In this document: positions 1 to 11,400 of the stretch, piece by piece
Numbering within the stretch: the first letter of the stretch is position 1
How the letters are laid out: every line of letters starts with the position of its first letter
From: Salminus brasiliensis
Taxonomy: Eukaryota > Chordata > Actinopteri > Characiformes > Bryconidae
Reading direction: 5' to 3'
Length of the DNA: 64,000 bases
Assembly: GCF_030463535.1 (NCBI RefSeq)
Contig: NC_132894.1
Coordinates: 34,744,125-34,808,124, forward strand
Translations under genes and position numbers: made by a program
The notes under the pieces: generated by a model
Database searches by the model: none
Told to the model about the DNA's origin: nothing
What the model saw: only the letters and a program-made list of their open reading frames with translations

Positions 1-292
1 TTTTTGGAGAGGAGAGTGTGTAGGCGAGTGTGTGTCTAATGCTTGTTCTGCCTGTTCAGCTTCAACCTTCTCAGCAGCACTCGAGCGCTCCTCACATCCA
101 CGCCGGCCGAGGCTCGTCGATAGAAAACCTGAAAAATTCATATGAGTGGATTTTTTCATGTTTTCTTCGAGCGGTCAGAGTGAAAGCAAAGCCTCCAAGC
201 TGTGCCAACCAAGAAATGAAGTATCCACAGAGTTTGTAGCTTATTTTCCACGTGAGTCAATCTACGGAAGGAGGGTCGTTTCCAGAAAGGCT
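1..292. other. no gene recognised
   Basis: Short overlapping open frames occur on both strands but none resembles a known protein. A repeat boundary is visible at about 293, where a block recurring at 2528 begins. Confidence 0.5.
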
Positions 293-785
293 CAAAAAAT
301 TCCATCAGGAGCAAAATCCACAACATGAAAGATACGCTCCTCCCCACCTTCCACCCACCGTCTTAGCATTATCCCTTTTATTCAGACATGGGAGCCCTAT
401 TCTTAATGAAACGTGACGGGGTGGTACATTTCTTCATGTGGTTGAGTTTCTAACCAAGCACTCATCATTTTCTTTGCATTAAAAGTCGTATTCTGCGTGA
501 CGGGGTGGTCGGGTTGAGCTTGACGGGCCTTATGCTGTCTAACCTGGAAAAAACCAATTAATCTCCAAAGTGAAAGAATTTCAGAGCTTGACTTTTAGGC
601 TCAGAAGATGTCAATTCCTATCTGAGATGTTATTGTTAAAGCAAAGGTACAGTTTTACGTTTTAAGTTGGCGTGACGGGGTGGTAAGTCAAACAATGACA
701 TTTATTCAAAATAAGGCTTTTATTTTGAATAAATATGTACATGGTATGTAAATAGGGAAACACATATAATCCTGAAATTAAATTT
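293..785 (+). repeat. duplicated block A, copy 1
   Basis: Starts AAATTCCATCAGGAGCAAAA and runs to about AATCCTGAAATTAAAT. It recurs nearly identically at about 2528-3035, with an offset of about 2235-2249 bp. It contains three TGACGGGGTGGT cores at 414, 498 and 673. Confidence 0.85.
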
Positions 786-871
786 AACAATATTTGGTAA
801 AAATGTTTTGGCAATTTTCTTTTAATTAATACTTTAAAATATATAAAATTGTATTTTTATTAAACTATGTT

Positions 872-2010
872 TTTGGAGCTCCAAGTGGCTTAGCGGTCTA
901 ATTAGCTGTGCTTTCTCCAGGGAAGTAGACGGCAATCTCTCTCCTCTCATCACTCTGAGAGCGATGCTGGCCATCACAGATTTCCTTTTTTTAATTACAT
1001 TTATTTGGTGAAATTTTGAAATTTTTATGATATTTTAGATGCAGTCGTCATGGACATGAAAATGGTTGTGCACTGATTAAAAATGATCAAAATAGTACGA
1101 TACTCTTTTGGAATTAGTATTTTTTATATCTATATTTCATGTTAATAAGACATGAATACTTGAATTAATACTGTCAATTAATTTGAGCGAAACAACATTT
1201 CTGTTTAATGCAGCTGATTGAACACTGTGGACGCAAATTTAAAGCAATAGTACAGTTTTACAAGTTGGCGTGACGGGGTGGTAAGTCCAACAAATCTTTT
1301 TTTTTTTACAAAAATAAGGCTTTTATTTTGAATAAATATGAAAAACATATAATCCTGAAATTAAATAAATGATATTTGTTAAAAACAAAAAAAATGTTTT
1401 GTTAATTTTCTTCTAATTAATACTTAAAAATATATAAAATTGTATTTTTATTAAACTATGAATTTGGAGCTCCAAGTGGCCTCCATTAGTGAAGTGGCCT
1501 CCATTAGCTCCATTAGTGGTCTAATTAGCTGTGCTTTGGGAAGTAGATTAGGGAAGTAGGGAATAGATGGCAATCTCTCTCCTCTCATCACTCTGAGAGC
1601 GATGTTGGCCAGCACAGATTACATTTTTTTAGTTACATTTATTTGGTGATTTTAATTATTTAATTATTTGGTGATATTCATTTTTATATTTTGGTGATAA
1701 TTTAGATGCAGTCGTCATGATGGGCAGTAAGGACATGAAAATGGTTATGCACTGATCAAAGTAATATGATACTTTTTTGGAATTAGTATTTTTTTCATGT
1801 TATTTATTTCATGTTAATAAGACTACTTGAATGAATAGCGTCAATTAATTTAAGCGGTATATTATTTCTGTTTAAAGCAGCTAATCGAACACTGCGGATG
1901 CCATTTTAAAGCAATAGTACAGTTGTACAAGTTGGCGTGACGGGGTGGTAAGTCCAATAAATCATGACATTTTTACAAAAATAAGGCTTTTATTTTGATA
2001 TTTTGAATTT
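872..2010 (+). repeat. tandem block B, two copies
   Basis: The sequence beginning TTTGGAGCTCCAAGTGGC occurs at 872 and again at about 1463. Each copy runs through CAATCTCTCTCCTCTCATCA and GCAGTCGTCATG, and ends in a TGACGGGGTGGT core (1271 and 1938) and an AT-rich ATAAGGCTTTTATTTTGA segment. The copies differ by small insertions such as a duplicated TCCATTAG stretch near 1490. GTGGCTTAGCGGTCTAA at about 884 looks like a tRNA A box, so a degenerate SINE may be inside; that is weak. Confidence 0.75.
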
Positions 2011-2406
2011 TTTTTAATCAGTGTATGACCATTTAGTTTTACCATTCAACTGCATGTAATACAAAACCACCCCCCCCAATGGTTACTGTACACACCTACA
2101 GCTAACAGCACAGAATATATTATAATTGCATTTCCAAGGCCTTCATTCATTTGTCCCATCAGAGAGACGAGCGGCGCGCTCAGAGCGCTAACCGGGGGTC
2201 AATGAAGTCAGCTTAGCCGTGAGCACACACTTAACTTCACCGAAAGTTCATTTCTAAGACGGTGCCGGCAATCCTCCTCAGGTTGATGAGGTCTTCGATT
2301 GCGCTCCTTAAATTTGCAGCTGACATTTGCTAAGCTCCACGGTGCCGCGGAGAGACTGCTCCCATTTAAAGTTGTCCTTCTGTCCCAAATGTAATCAGCT
2401 GATTAG

Positions 2407-2522
2407 CCAAAGACCCGTATGGTGCCCGAAGTTCGCTTCTTCTAGTTTTGCGCTGGAGCTACGTGGCTAATGCAGCCCGTAAACAGTGTAAAGTTGCATA
2501 CAGCAATTAGCATGGTGCTAAT
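2407..2522 (+). repeat. 115-bp block C, copy 1
   Basis: AGCCAAAGACCCGTATGGTG to CATGGTGCTAA, repeated with few changes at about 3048-3163. A short piece (GGAGCTACGAGGCTAATGT) recurs at about 16079. Confidence 0.8.
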
Positions 2523-2527
2523 GGTTC

Positions 2528-3035
2528 GAAAAATTCCATCAGGAGCAAAATCCACAACATGAAAAATACGCTCCTCCCCACCTTCCACCCACCGTCTTAG
2601 CATTATCCCTTTTATTCAGACATGGGAGTCCTATTCTTAATTAAGTGTGACGGGGTGGTAGATTTCTTCATGTGGTTGAGTTTCTGACCAAGCACTCATC
2701 ATTTTCTTTGCACTGAAAGTCTGAAAATTCAAATGCGTATTCTGCGTGACGGGGTGGTCGGGTTGAGCTTGACGGGCCTTATGCTGTCTAACCTGGAAAA
2801 AACCAATTAATCCTCAAAGTGAAAGAATTTCAGAGCTTGACTTTTAGGCTCAGAAGATGTCAATTCCTATCTGAGATGTTATTGTTAAAGCAAAGGTACA
2901 GTTTTACGTTTTAAGTTGGCGTGACGGGGTGGTAAGTCAAACAAATCATGACATTTTTACAAAAATAAGGCTTTTATTTTGAATAAATATGTAAATGTAT
3001 GTAAATAGGGATAAACATATAATCCTGAAATTAAA
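2528..3035 (+). repeat. duplicated block A, copy 2
   Basis: Near-identical to 293-785, with TGACGGGGTGGT cores at 2648, 2747 and 2922. It carries a short insertion (AAAATTCAAATGCG) relative to copy 1 near 2725. Confidence 0.85.
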
Positions 3036-3047
3036 TAAATGCCAATA

Positions 3048-3163
3048 GCCAAAGACCCGTATGGTGCCCAAAGTTCGCTTCTTCTACTTTTGCGCTGGAG
3101 CTACGAGGCTAATGTAGCCCGTAAACGGTGTAAAGTTGCATACAGCCATTAGCATGGTGCTAA
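3048..3163 (+). repeat. 115-bp block C, copy 2
   Basis: Second copy of the block at 2407-2522, directly after block A copy 2, so the order A-B-B-C-A-C is visible across 293-3163. Confidence 0.8.
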
Positions 3164-3446
3164 CCGTGGGCCCAAATTATGAACACTCTCCTCAAACTGT
3201 GCTCAGTAATCTCTAGTGGACTTGCGTACGTGGTTTCTGACGCGGCATGAGTCAGCGTTGGTTATTAACATGGACACAATCCAGGCTAGACGTTGCAGAT
3301 GCTAATGTTTACAGCTAACGGTGAGTCGTGGTGTCGGAAACCGCTTAACCAAGCAAGTCTATTAGAGCTCACCGAACACCTCCATGCCGTCTGAGGAGGT
3401 GTGACGTTTTAGGCATGTAGCTTGATTGTTCAGTGCTAAAAAGTGA

Positions 3447-3870
3447 TTGACAAAAGTATTTGGACACCTGCTAATTCATTGTTTCTTCTGAAATCAAGTG
3501 TATTAATAGAGCTGATCCTGCTTTTGTTGGAGGAACTGTCTCTACTGTCCAGGGAAGATTTTGGAGGAGGAGCCTTGCTGTGAGGATTTGATTGCATTCA
3601 GCGACAGGAGAGTTAGTGAGGTCAGGATGTTGGATGATTATCACCACCACACAGTATCCCAAACTGGATGGAGCTCCGCCATCCATCATTTCAGAGAACA
3701 CAGTTCTTCTTCCACTGCTCCACAGCTCCTCAATGCTGGGGGGCTTTATACCCCTCTACTAGCCCACGCCTGCCGTTAGGCAGCATAGGTTCAGAAGAGA
3801 GCAGTCCTTTCCTATTTGGACAGTTCACCGATGCTCACGGAGGTCCCACCTCACCACTGACATGACTTAA
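3447..3870 (+). mobile_element. non-autonomous TIR element (GACAAAAGTATTTGGACACC family), copy 1
   Basis: Opens TTGACAAAAGTATTTGGACA and carries the internal segments TCTACTGTCCAGGGAAG, GAGGATTTGATTGCATTCAG and GCTCCACAGCTCCTCAATGC. These recur at 31683, 43509 and, in part, 44500, 47345 and 49714. In better-preserved copies the far end is an inverted version of the start (AGAGGTGTCCAGAAATATTT at about 32112), so this is a TIR element without a transposase. The right end is not seen in this copy. Small open frames on both strands here are element internal sequence, not genes. Confidence 0.7.
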
Positions 3871-3899
3871 AGGGTCTGCTGCTGACGTTGGGCTTGTGG

Positions 3900-5105
3900 A
3901 GTCCACGCCTCGACTGCTCAGATCTGCTGTGCTGAATATTAGGCCTCAGTATTAGCCTTTTTCTACCTCCGAATTTTAGTACGACAATAAGGAAGCAGGC
4001 ATGTCTTGGCTGATCAACTATTTATGGTGGAAGGGTGGAAGCCAGGTACATAACAGGTGCCAGACTTCTGCTTTCAGAGGTCCAGACTGACTGAACGCTG
4101 TGCTCCAGGCCTCGCTCCTCTGCAGCTACATGTTGTTTGGCTTGCTTTCGCATTCAGTAAGCATGCCATGTCAGCTTTGATTGCCTTTAACGCCGTGTTT
4201 ACTTGAATGATTCAGGCTGAAACGTTGCGAGGAGCGCTGAGAAGACGTCGGGGTCGGCCTTGCGCAGCTTCGCCCGGAGCTGTATGGTGGTGGTGTTGTT
4301 TTTTTTGTTTTTTTTTGTCGGAGTTGAAGTGCAGTGGCATCTTTCGGCGGGTGCAGCGCGCCTCCCATTTGACAGGCTTTAGTCGAGCCCACTTGGGCTT
4401 TCGCACAAACCATTTCTAAACAAAACACACTGTACTGGCAGCCTATCATTAACGAGTTTCTGATGGGTGCAAACAAGCCATAACCGAGCCGGCCTGTGTT
4501 TTTTTTTTTTTTGCTTCCCCTCCCAGCCTTTTTGTTTTGTGTGTTGGAAGGTAGGGCGTTTGGAGGACACTTCGGAGCTGCTTTGGCTGTCTCTGCTTGT
4601 TTCATATTTAGCGAGACACATTAATCATTATTCAGCCCACATGCTGGGCAGGGGTGCTACCAGCCGAGTGTCATAGAATCGGCCATCGATCACGAGCGGT
4701 GCACGCTTTTTCCACACTAGCGCCAGCGCTAATAGACACGTCAGAGCTAACTCTCGGCCTGGTCCGCAGCTCTGTCTTAAGCCTGGTGTTGCACTGCACT
4801 CTGCAATTCAAAGATACATCCGGACCCAGCTTCTCCTTCTCTTCAGAAGACCCAAAAGGGCAGCCAGGACGCTCGCACGGCGGACTGCAATATCCTTTCC
4901 CACCGTTTTCTCCATTAAGGCACCGCTAATAGTTTCACACACTGTTCAGTTATTAGACTACTTATCTCTCAGTAGCCTTCAATTCCCTGATGTAATCGAC
5001 TTCGGAGGCTTCCGGACTCCCTTTGCTGACGGGACGGTGCAAGACTCTAATGGACGACAGCAGTCCTTGTGTACTTAACTGTGAGACAAGCTTCAGTGCT
5101 GCAGT
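3900..5105. other. no gene; possible conserved noncoding segment
   Basis: No repeat family is recognised. Short T runs lie at 4300-4318 and 4498-4512. Around 4590-4660 the sequence (CATATTTAGCGAGACACATT then AATCATTATTCAGCCCACAT) has the look of conserved noncoding DNA, judged only by composition and homeodomain-like sites. Confidence 0.25.
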
Positions 5106-5352
5106 TTTAGTCAAGTCAAGTCAAGTCAGATTTATTTGTAGAGCTTTTTACAACTGCTGTCGTCACAAAGCAGCTTTACATAATTAGTAATTAGTAAAAG
5201 ACAGAAAAAAAAGAAATAACGTAAGACATGAAGGATCCAAGACCCCCAGTGAGCCCCAACGGCGACAGTGGCAAGGAGAACCTCCCTCAGAGCTGGAGGA
5301 AGAAACCTTGGGAGGAACCAAGACTCACAAGGGGGACCCGACCCGTCCTCCT
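5106..5352 (+). repeat. teleost interspersed repeat, copy 1
   Basis: TCAAGTCAAGTCAGATTTAT, ACAACTGCTGTCGTCACAAA, AGTGGCAAGGAGAACCTCCC, then GGAGGAACCAAGACTCACAA and TCCTCCTCTGATCGGAACTA. The same order of segments recurs at 23376-23590. I know this as a common fish repeat but cannot name its class with certainty. Confidence 0.75.
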
Positions 5353-5639
5353 CTGATCGGAACTATTGATAAATTATTGATAAAAATGACCAAACCAGAT
5401 ACAGCAGATAGTTAATAGTGGTGATATTATTAATAGTGGCAGATGGTTAAGAGTCCATTTAGGTTTAACATGGTCATTAAACAGGTAGCAGTGGTAGGAG
5501 GGTGTGCTGCTGGTCTGGTATGGGTGGTGGTGGGTGGGGGGCCTGCTGGTCGGACTGGTAGGTGGCAGCTGGTCTGACGCAGGTTGAGGGGACCTCAGCG
5601 GGCAATCTTCCAGCAGGTCGGGCTGGGTGACCAATTACT

Positions 5640-6240
5640 CTGAACACTGACACTATTGATGCAAGCAGTAACCTAATGTTTACTGGTAATAAACTGATAA
5701 AAGTGAAATTATATATATATATTTTTTGTAAGTATTATTTATTTATTTATTTGATCTGTCTTTAAGTTAGAATATCAGATATTTACACTATTTTATTTTA
5801 TAACTTTTAGCCTAAACTGACACTAGTGATGCTAGCAGTAACTCAAAGTGTACCAGTAATAAACTGGTAAAAGTATTTATTTTACCAAGAAAAGTCAAAT
5901 TAAAGATATTTTTATTTATTTAATTTATTTTTATCTGTACAAGTTATAATATCAGATATTTACCCTATTTTATAGCTGTTTTAGCCTAAACTGGTACTAT
6001 TGATGCAGGCAATAACTCAAGCAGTAACTTGAAATGCCACCAGCGATACAAGCAGTAACTAGTAATAAGCAGTTTACTAGTAATAAACTGGTAAAACTCA
6101 ATAAAACCAATAAAAATACAGTTAAAGAAATCCTCAGTTATTTTTACTTGTGGAAAGTGTAATTCTAAGCTATATTAGTCTAAAATGTCATCAGCGATAC
6201 AAGACATAACTCAACGTTTACCAGAAATAATCTGGTAAAC
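5640..6240 (+). repeat. degenerate tandem repeat, unit about 170-190 bp
   Basis: Units open CTGACACTATTGATGCAAGC at 5646, CTGACACTAGTGATGCTAGC at 5816 and CTGGTACTATTGATGCAGGC at 5991, with a weaker one near 6183. Each contains AATAAACTGGTAAAA and AATATCAGATATTTAC. Confidence 0.75.
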
Positions 6241-6246
6241 CTCATT

Positions 6247-6261
6247 GTTTAACTATGAACT

Positions 6262-6319
<58 letters not shown>

Positions 6320-6338
6320 AGTTATTAGTTAAACATTT
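6247..6338. repeat. (TA)n microsatellite inside a palindrome
   Basis: An alternating TA tract of about 50 bp is flanked by arms reading GTTTAACTATGAACTAAATT on the left and, on the opposite strand from the right, GTTTAACTAATAACTAAATT. The arms differ at two positions, so the block can fold as one long AT-rich hairpin or cruciform. Confidence 0.85.
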
Positions 6339-7180
6339 AGTTTATTATCAGTTTATTCTCAAAAATCATGTTAATCATGCAGTAGTATTAATAAAGCAGT
6401 ATTTTAAAACTTTCAGATGGTTCCAGGACAACGGGCAGGATCGGGATAGCTAATACTCCGAACATATTAGCTTCAGTTACCTTCAGTGTTCCTCCAGCTG
6501 CACTCATTAAACCTCTGACAGTTTCATTTGTGAGAGATGTTCAGACAGGAGCTTAATCACTGCGTTTTGTAGTTATTCAGATTTTGACATGTAATTTGCA
6601 TCATTCTGATTAGAGGCTAACGTTCACTTCTTGTTAGTAGGAGTTTCTGGGTTCAATGAGAAAATTTAGCAGCCATGTTCGAAGGTAAAAACATCACTGG
6701 TTATTAATAAACCCTGGATAATTAAAAGGATGGAAATGTGAGGAGTTGTTTTTTAGATGCCTGCTCTGGACGAAGTGACATTTTGTCAGTTGAAGAATTA
6801 AATGTAGGTAATATGTCTAATATTTCTCGTCACTGTGAGATTGATATAATACATGACAACAGTAATTAGGGAGTCATGTCGGGGCCAAAATAGATTAAAA
6901 TAAAGGCAGTGTTAATGTTTTAACGTTAATGAGACTTTCGTTAAAGCAGTGACAGTTAATCAGTTTGCCTTCTTGTGTGTTCTTCTACTCTGGTGTTCTT
7001 GCCTGACGTCATCCTCCACTGCCCAAGCTGCACTTCTCTTAGATCGCATTTACCAAGAATGACTAAAGTATGATCTTGGATGTGTTCTTTCTCCACCCTG
7101 AAATCCAAGGATGCAGCGATTGGTGACTTTCCGACAAGAACAAACAGAAATTTTGAGCATTCATTGCGAATTGAGCGCTT
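6339..7180. other. no gene recognised
   Basis: Single-copy-looking AT-rich sequence. No open frame, repeat or motif could be assigned. Confidence 0.4.
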
Positions 7181-7219
7181 ATTCGATAGTAGAAGTTGCT
7201 GGTTCTCATATTTTATATA

Positions 7220-7442
7220 AACTGCCCAGCCTATTATGTCTATTATGACTGGCTTTTGTGCTTAGAGTCATTGTCTAGCTGCATGACCCACTTACAGCAA
7301 AGCTTCAGTTCACAGATAGATTTGTGACATTCTTCTGTAGAATTTCTTGAAGCAATCCAGAATTTAATGGTAAGACATTTTCGACCCAAGGCAGCAATGA
7401 TCCCCAAACCATGATACTGCCATCCCCATGCTTAACAGGAAT
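7220..7442 (-). pseudogene. Tc1-like transposase relic
   Basis: On the minus strand, 7436-7399 reads VKHGDGSIMVWGS, matching the VKHGGGSVMVWG signature of Tc1/mariner transposases. Further on, 7293-7266 reads KWVMQLDND, matching the QQDNDPKH region with the second catalytic Asp. The two lie in different frames and stops intervene, so this is a dead fragment. Confidence 0.8.
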
Positions 7443-7463
7443 GACAAGATTAGATTAGAATGA

Positions 7464-7741
7464 AATTCTAAAATAATCATAAAGTTAGTGGTCAGTGAGA
7501 GTGTCTACGTGTAATTGACTCTGTATAACATGAGAATAAACCCAAATAAACATAAAGTCAGTGGTCAGTGAGAGTGTCTACCTGTAATTAACTCTATATA
7601 ACATTAGAATAAACCCAAATAAACATAAAGTCAGTGGTCAGTGAGAGCGTCTACCTGTAATTGATTCTATATAACATTAGAATAAACCCAAATAAACATA
7701 AAGTCAGTGGTCAGTGAGTGTCTACCTGTAAAACTATATAA
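7464..7741 (+). repeat. 73-bp minisatellite, small outlying array
   Basis: About 3.7 units of the same 73-bp monomer that forms the large array at 17415-20077. The unit starts are at 7508, 7581, 7654 and 7725; the last spacing is 71 because AG is lost. Its edge units are more diverged (GTGTAATTGACTCTGTATAA). Confidence 0.95.
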
Positions 7742-8530
7742 ATACATTCAAAGTAATGATTAGACCTAATCAGATTTAGTAAATTAACTGTTTCTTGTGC
7801 TTCTTTTTTCAGTCAGGATAAATTTACAGTCAAGCTGAGTTTATTTATTTGCATATAAATACGTCTCCATTTATACATCTTTTTATCTCTCCAAGAGACA
7901 TTCGAAAGCGTGGATGCGAGTGTTTATAGAGTTTGCTTCAGGTTTACGTTGCATCTGACCCAGATAATGTTGAAGTCTAGCATTAATATCATCTCCAACA
8001 ATGTGTCAGAGCAATAAATCAAACAAGCGGTTTGGAACGTTTTGCCAGTGAAATAAAAACCTCAATAATAGCCTTTCTCTCCCGTTGTTGCCAGTAATAC
8101 ATACACTCGCCCCAGCAGGCACGCTTTAAAAGGTCTTCATCCCAACTTGCAAAACAAAGGTGCCTTTGACACTTTTATTTGGCCTAGTTTCTTGGACAGG
8201 GCTATTTTTTGTCTGTGGCTACCATACTTCGAGATGGGCTTCAGCACTGGACTCTCAGAACAATGCTGTGAGGAAGGGCAGGAACCACTATGGGCATGGA
8301 GTGGGGCTTCGGAGCTGCCATAGACGCACAATTCCAAAGATGTTCAACACTGCGTATTCCACACTCTCTTAAAAATAAAGGTGCTTTAATTAGGAGATGC
8401 CATACAAGATCAATCAGTGAAGAACCTTTTTAAAGGTCTAAAGAACCCTTATATCAAGTGATACATGGTAACATGGTTCTTGATGGAACCAAAACTGGTT
8501 CTACTATGATGTCCCTTAAAGTATCCTTTA
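7742..8530. other. no gene recognised
   Basis: AT-rich, no repeat family assigned. Short open frames near 8137-8372 overlap on both strands and resemble nothing known. Confidence 0.4.
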
Positions 8531-8544
8531 ATTAATCCTTTAAC

Positions 8545-8605
8545 CTGATGAACCTGAAGTCAACTTGGACCATTTCTACTGGTCCATTCATCATGAACGT
8601 CCAAC
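8545..8605 (+). repeat. interspersed repeat with TTTCTACTGGTCCATTCATC core
   Basis: Shares a core of about 28 bp with minus-strand copies at about 32690-32717 and 35277-35308. Confidence 0.6.
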
Positions 8606-8750
8606 ACCGCTGGCATTTTCAAATCGTGTTGGTACAAGGCCCAAGTGGAGATACCAATCCCACATCCGCAGTCCCAATCCTTTGTCAGACTGGACGCAGC
8701 CCATTTGAAGGACATCATAAACCCAGTGCTGGACCACCTGCAGCAGGACT

Positions 8751-9400
8751 AGTGATGATGCAGTTGACTTGGCCCTGCACCTTATCCTCCTGCACCTCAA
8801 CCACTCAAAGACCATCTCAAGAACCTTGTTCCATTCAAGAACCTGCCGTTGAAAGATGTCTCTCAGCATCAACTTAGCATACCGGTCTCCACCCGCTAAT
8901 GGACAGCCAACCTTCTTACAGGAAGGGAAGTCCTGTAAGAAGTCCTGTAAGAAGTGCCTCGTGTGCCTCACACGAGGCACTTTGGACACCAAAAGAATTT
9001 GCGTCCTCAAAAACCATTGGTTGACTCGAGGCCCTCAAACCTGCCAGACCTTATCTCCATCTGTGATGGCTGTGGAGTCCTTCAAGTTCCTGCCATCTTT
9101 GATCACCATCCACCGGAAGTGCAATAGCTTATCAACATCAACTCCAATCCCAGGATTGTCATCATCACCACCTCCATCACAGTCTGGTGCAGTTCTGCCA
9201 CCAAACACAACATTCACAACTGCAGGTCATCATTTGGTCTGCAGAAAAATCCAATCCTGCCCGACCTGGAAGTGTGTAGAGGAAATCATGGCTGACCCTC
9301 ATCCCCTCCTCCTTTTCTCTGGCAAGATCTTCAGCCTGGCTCTGCATTTTGTTGTGGATGACCACTGTGGGCAGCATAGGCCATTACACCTGGTCACTTC
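8751..9400 (+). pseudogene. non-LTR retrotransposon (LINE) reverse transcriptase relic
   Basis: The frame starting at 8751 reads DDAVDLALHLILLHLNH, like the STDDAV..LH..L.HL segment just before the conserved FxDxSSAFN block of fish LINE reverse transcriptases. 9075-9092 reads ESFKFL, as in V.SFKFLG. 9155-9202 reads IVIITTSITVWCSSAT, like SVLTSSITVWFGNAT. A later stretch resembles the KDPTHPLH..LLPSG tail. Frames shift between blocks and the catalytic FADD box is missing, so it is a decayed, rearranged fragment. Confidence 0.65.
8954..8980. repeat. perfect 12-bp inverted repeat with 3-nt loop
   Basis: GTGCCTCGTGTG, CCT, CACACGAGGCAC. It follows a short direct repeat AAGTCCTGTAAG at about 8930-8953 and lies inside the LINE relic. 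Confidence 0.9.
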
Positions 9401-10960
9401 ATGTGTCTTGAGTATCAGGGCTACATCTGGATTAGGCCTAACCACATAAAACTGTAAGTGTGAACGCATCAGATACCAGTCCGATCACTCAAACCGCTTC
9501 AGGAGGTGGTCTGAGACCCCATTTACACCTGGTCAGTTCATGTGACTAGTACCTGGATTGTATCCTGGTCAGACTTTAGCCTCATGTGTTTACACTCGTT
9601 ACAGCAATGTAAACACACCCGCCTCTCCGAGATGCATTTCCCAACCGAAGCACCAGTAATAATTGTTGTGCAACAAGCGAATTAGTGTATTCCATCCCAC
9701 ACAGTGATCAGATCTCAGTCTGATTAACCGGAGATGCATTTGACTCCTGGGTGTAAACCATGTGACTAAAATCTTATCAGGATACTGTGTCGCTGACCAG
9801 GTCGCTGCGTATTAAGGTTATGGTTCTGGATAAGGCCGAGCGAATATACCCTATACTCATTCATACCAGATACCAGTCCGATCACTGAAACCTCTTCAGT
9901 TGTAGCAGTGTAAACATCCGCCTCGAGGACAGCGAGACAGCAACTTTTAGCACATCACAGGAAGAGGCTGAACAAATAAACAACCGGTTGCCAGGTAATG
10001 AGCGAATTTGCATATTCCAATTGCCTTTGCCAATTTTTGTCAAGTGTAACTGCATATGGCTAAGTCACACTTCTCCTGTCTGCTCTCCTTGATGCTCATC
10101 TGTAGCTCGGTTCTCTCAGTAAAAATACAGGCAGAGCTGACTAGTCAATGGATCCACACGAGTCTCAGATCAGCAGTAGAGTCTTCAGTAAAGTATTCGG
10201 ACGCAGCCGGCTGTCAGCGGATGGCTCCTGACGCAGCCTGACCTAAACACTGTCTCACTGAGCTCCACCATAAAGCCATATTTCTATACAAACTGACCCC
10301 AAACTGACCCTAGACACACAGGAGTTCACTCACATCTGTTTTAACTGATCGTGAAGAACATGTGCTGCCCTCAGGGTAGCAGATCTCAGCTGAGGCGATG
10401 TCCAATCAATAAATAAATCTATTTAAGAGATTGTGACGCTCACACCAGTCAGTCCACAGGCAACTTTCAGTCGCGATGGAGACCAGCTGGATGTGGTGGA
10501 CACTTCCAGTAAGTAGGTTAGGCACTTTGGATCTGTATTCTGTACACATTCTCCCTGATCCAGAGACATGCCGCTTCATGAAGGTGGCTGAGCTTTAGTG
10601 ATAAGCTCGCCCAGACGCGTCTGAAGATGTAGGCAGTGGTGTTATTACTACATTTCCATTATGATAGCGGCCCTTGATGAAATGTAAAAGCCACATTTAC
10701 CTCTGGAAGCGTAGCAGAGTTCCGCTCTCCAATTGATGAAATCAGCAAATACGGACCTACAGGTCACACTGAGCCGCTCACTTAGCATTCTCTGCCAACC
10801 TGCTTGACGGCGTGGCCGGGCTGAGTTTTAAAAAAGATGCTGCGGCAGATTTCACACATATTTGAGCCTTGCAGAGAGTTTGTAGCTTGTGCCTGACTTT
10901 GCTGAATCTGAGAACCATTTACATCCAGCAGATGTTCCTAAACTCTGAAGGTCCTCAACG
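9401..10960. other. no gene; faint dispersed repeats
   Basis: The phrase TTTACACCTGGTCAGTTCAT at 9530 recurs as TTACACCTGGTCACTTCATG at 9385 and weakly at 57466. AGATACCAGTCCGATCACT occurs at 9470 and 9869. These suggest an old interspersed repeat. No coding sequence is recognised. Confidence 0.4.
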
Positions 10961-11400
10961 GCTGTAATTGGTTAGCCTGTGACTGGTTGGTTGGTGATGG
11001 GTTAGACTGTAATTGACTGGTCTGCAATTGGTTAGCCTGTGGTTAGTTAAACTGTAATTGGTTAGCCTGACACTGGTTGGTTGGTGATGGGTTAGACTGT
11101 AATTGGCTGGTCTGGAATTGGTTGGCCTGTGGTTAGTTAAACTGTAATTGGTTAGCCTGTGACTGGTTGGTTGGTGATGGGTTAGACTGTAATTGACTAG
11201 TCTGGAATTGGCTGTAATTGACTGGTGATTGGTTAGCCTGTGACTGGTTGGTTGGTGATGGGTTAGACTGTAATTGACTGGTGATTGGTTAGCCTGACAC
11301 TGGTTGGTTGGGGATTAGTTAGCCAGCATGTGATTTCTTAGCCTGTGATTGACTTATATTGTAATGGGTTAGCCTTTAATTTGGCCAGACTGTGATTGGG
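10961..11400 (+). repeat. 90-bp minisatellite built from TGTAATTGGTTAGCC
   Basis: The segment GACTGGTTGGTTGGTGATGG begins at 10981, 11071 (as CACTGG) and 11161, giving a 90-bp period. Shorter sub-repeats of TAATTGGTTAGCCTG continue to about 11400. Each unit holds several ATTGG words (inverted CCAAT). Confidence 0.9.

Noticed and set aside
3471..3865. Small frames containing CEDLIAFS-type peptides here and at 31818 and 43618
   Set aside because: The same peptide recurs because the DNA is a repeated non-autonomous TIR element.
8856..9449. 197-codon open frame as a gene
   Set aside because: It crosses a decayed LINE; the conserved RT-like blocks lie in other frames.
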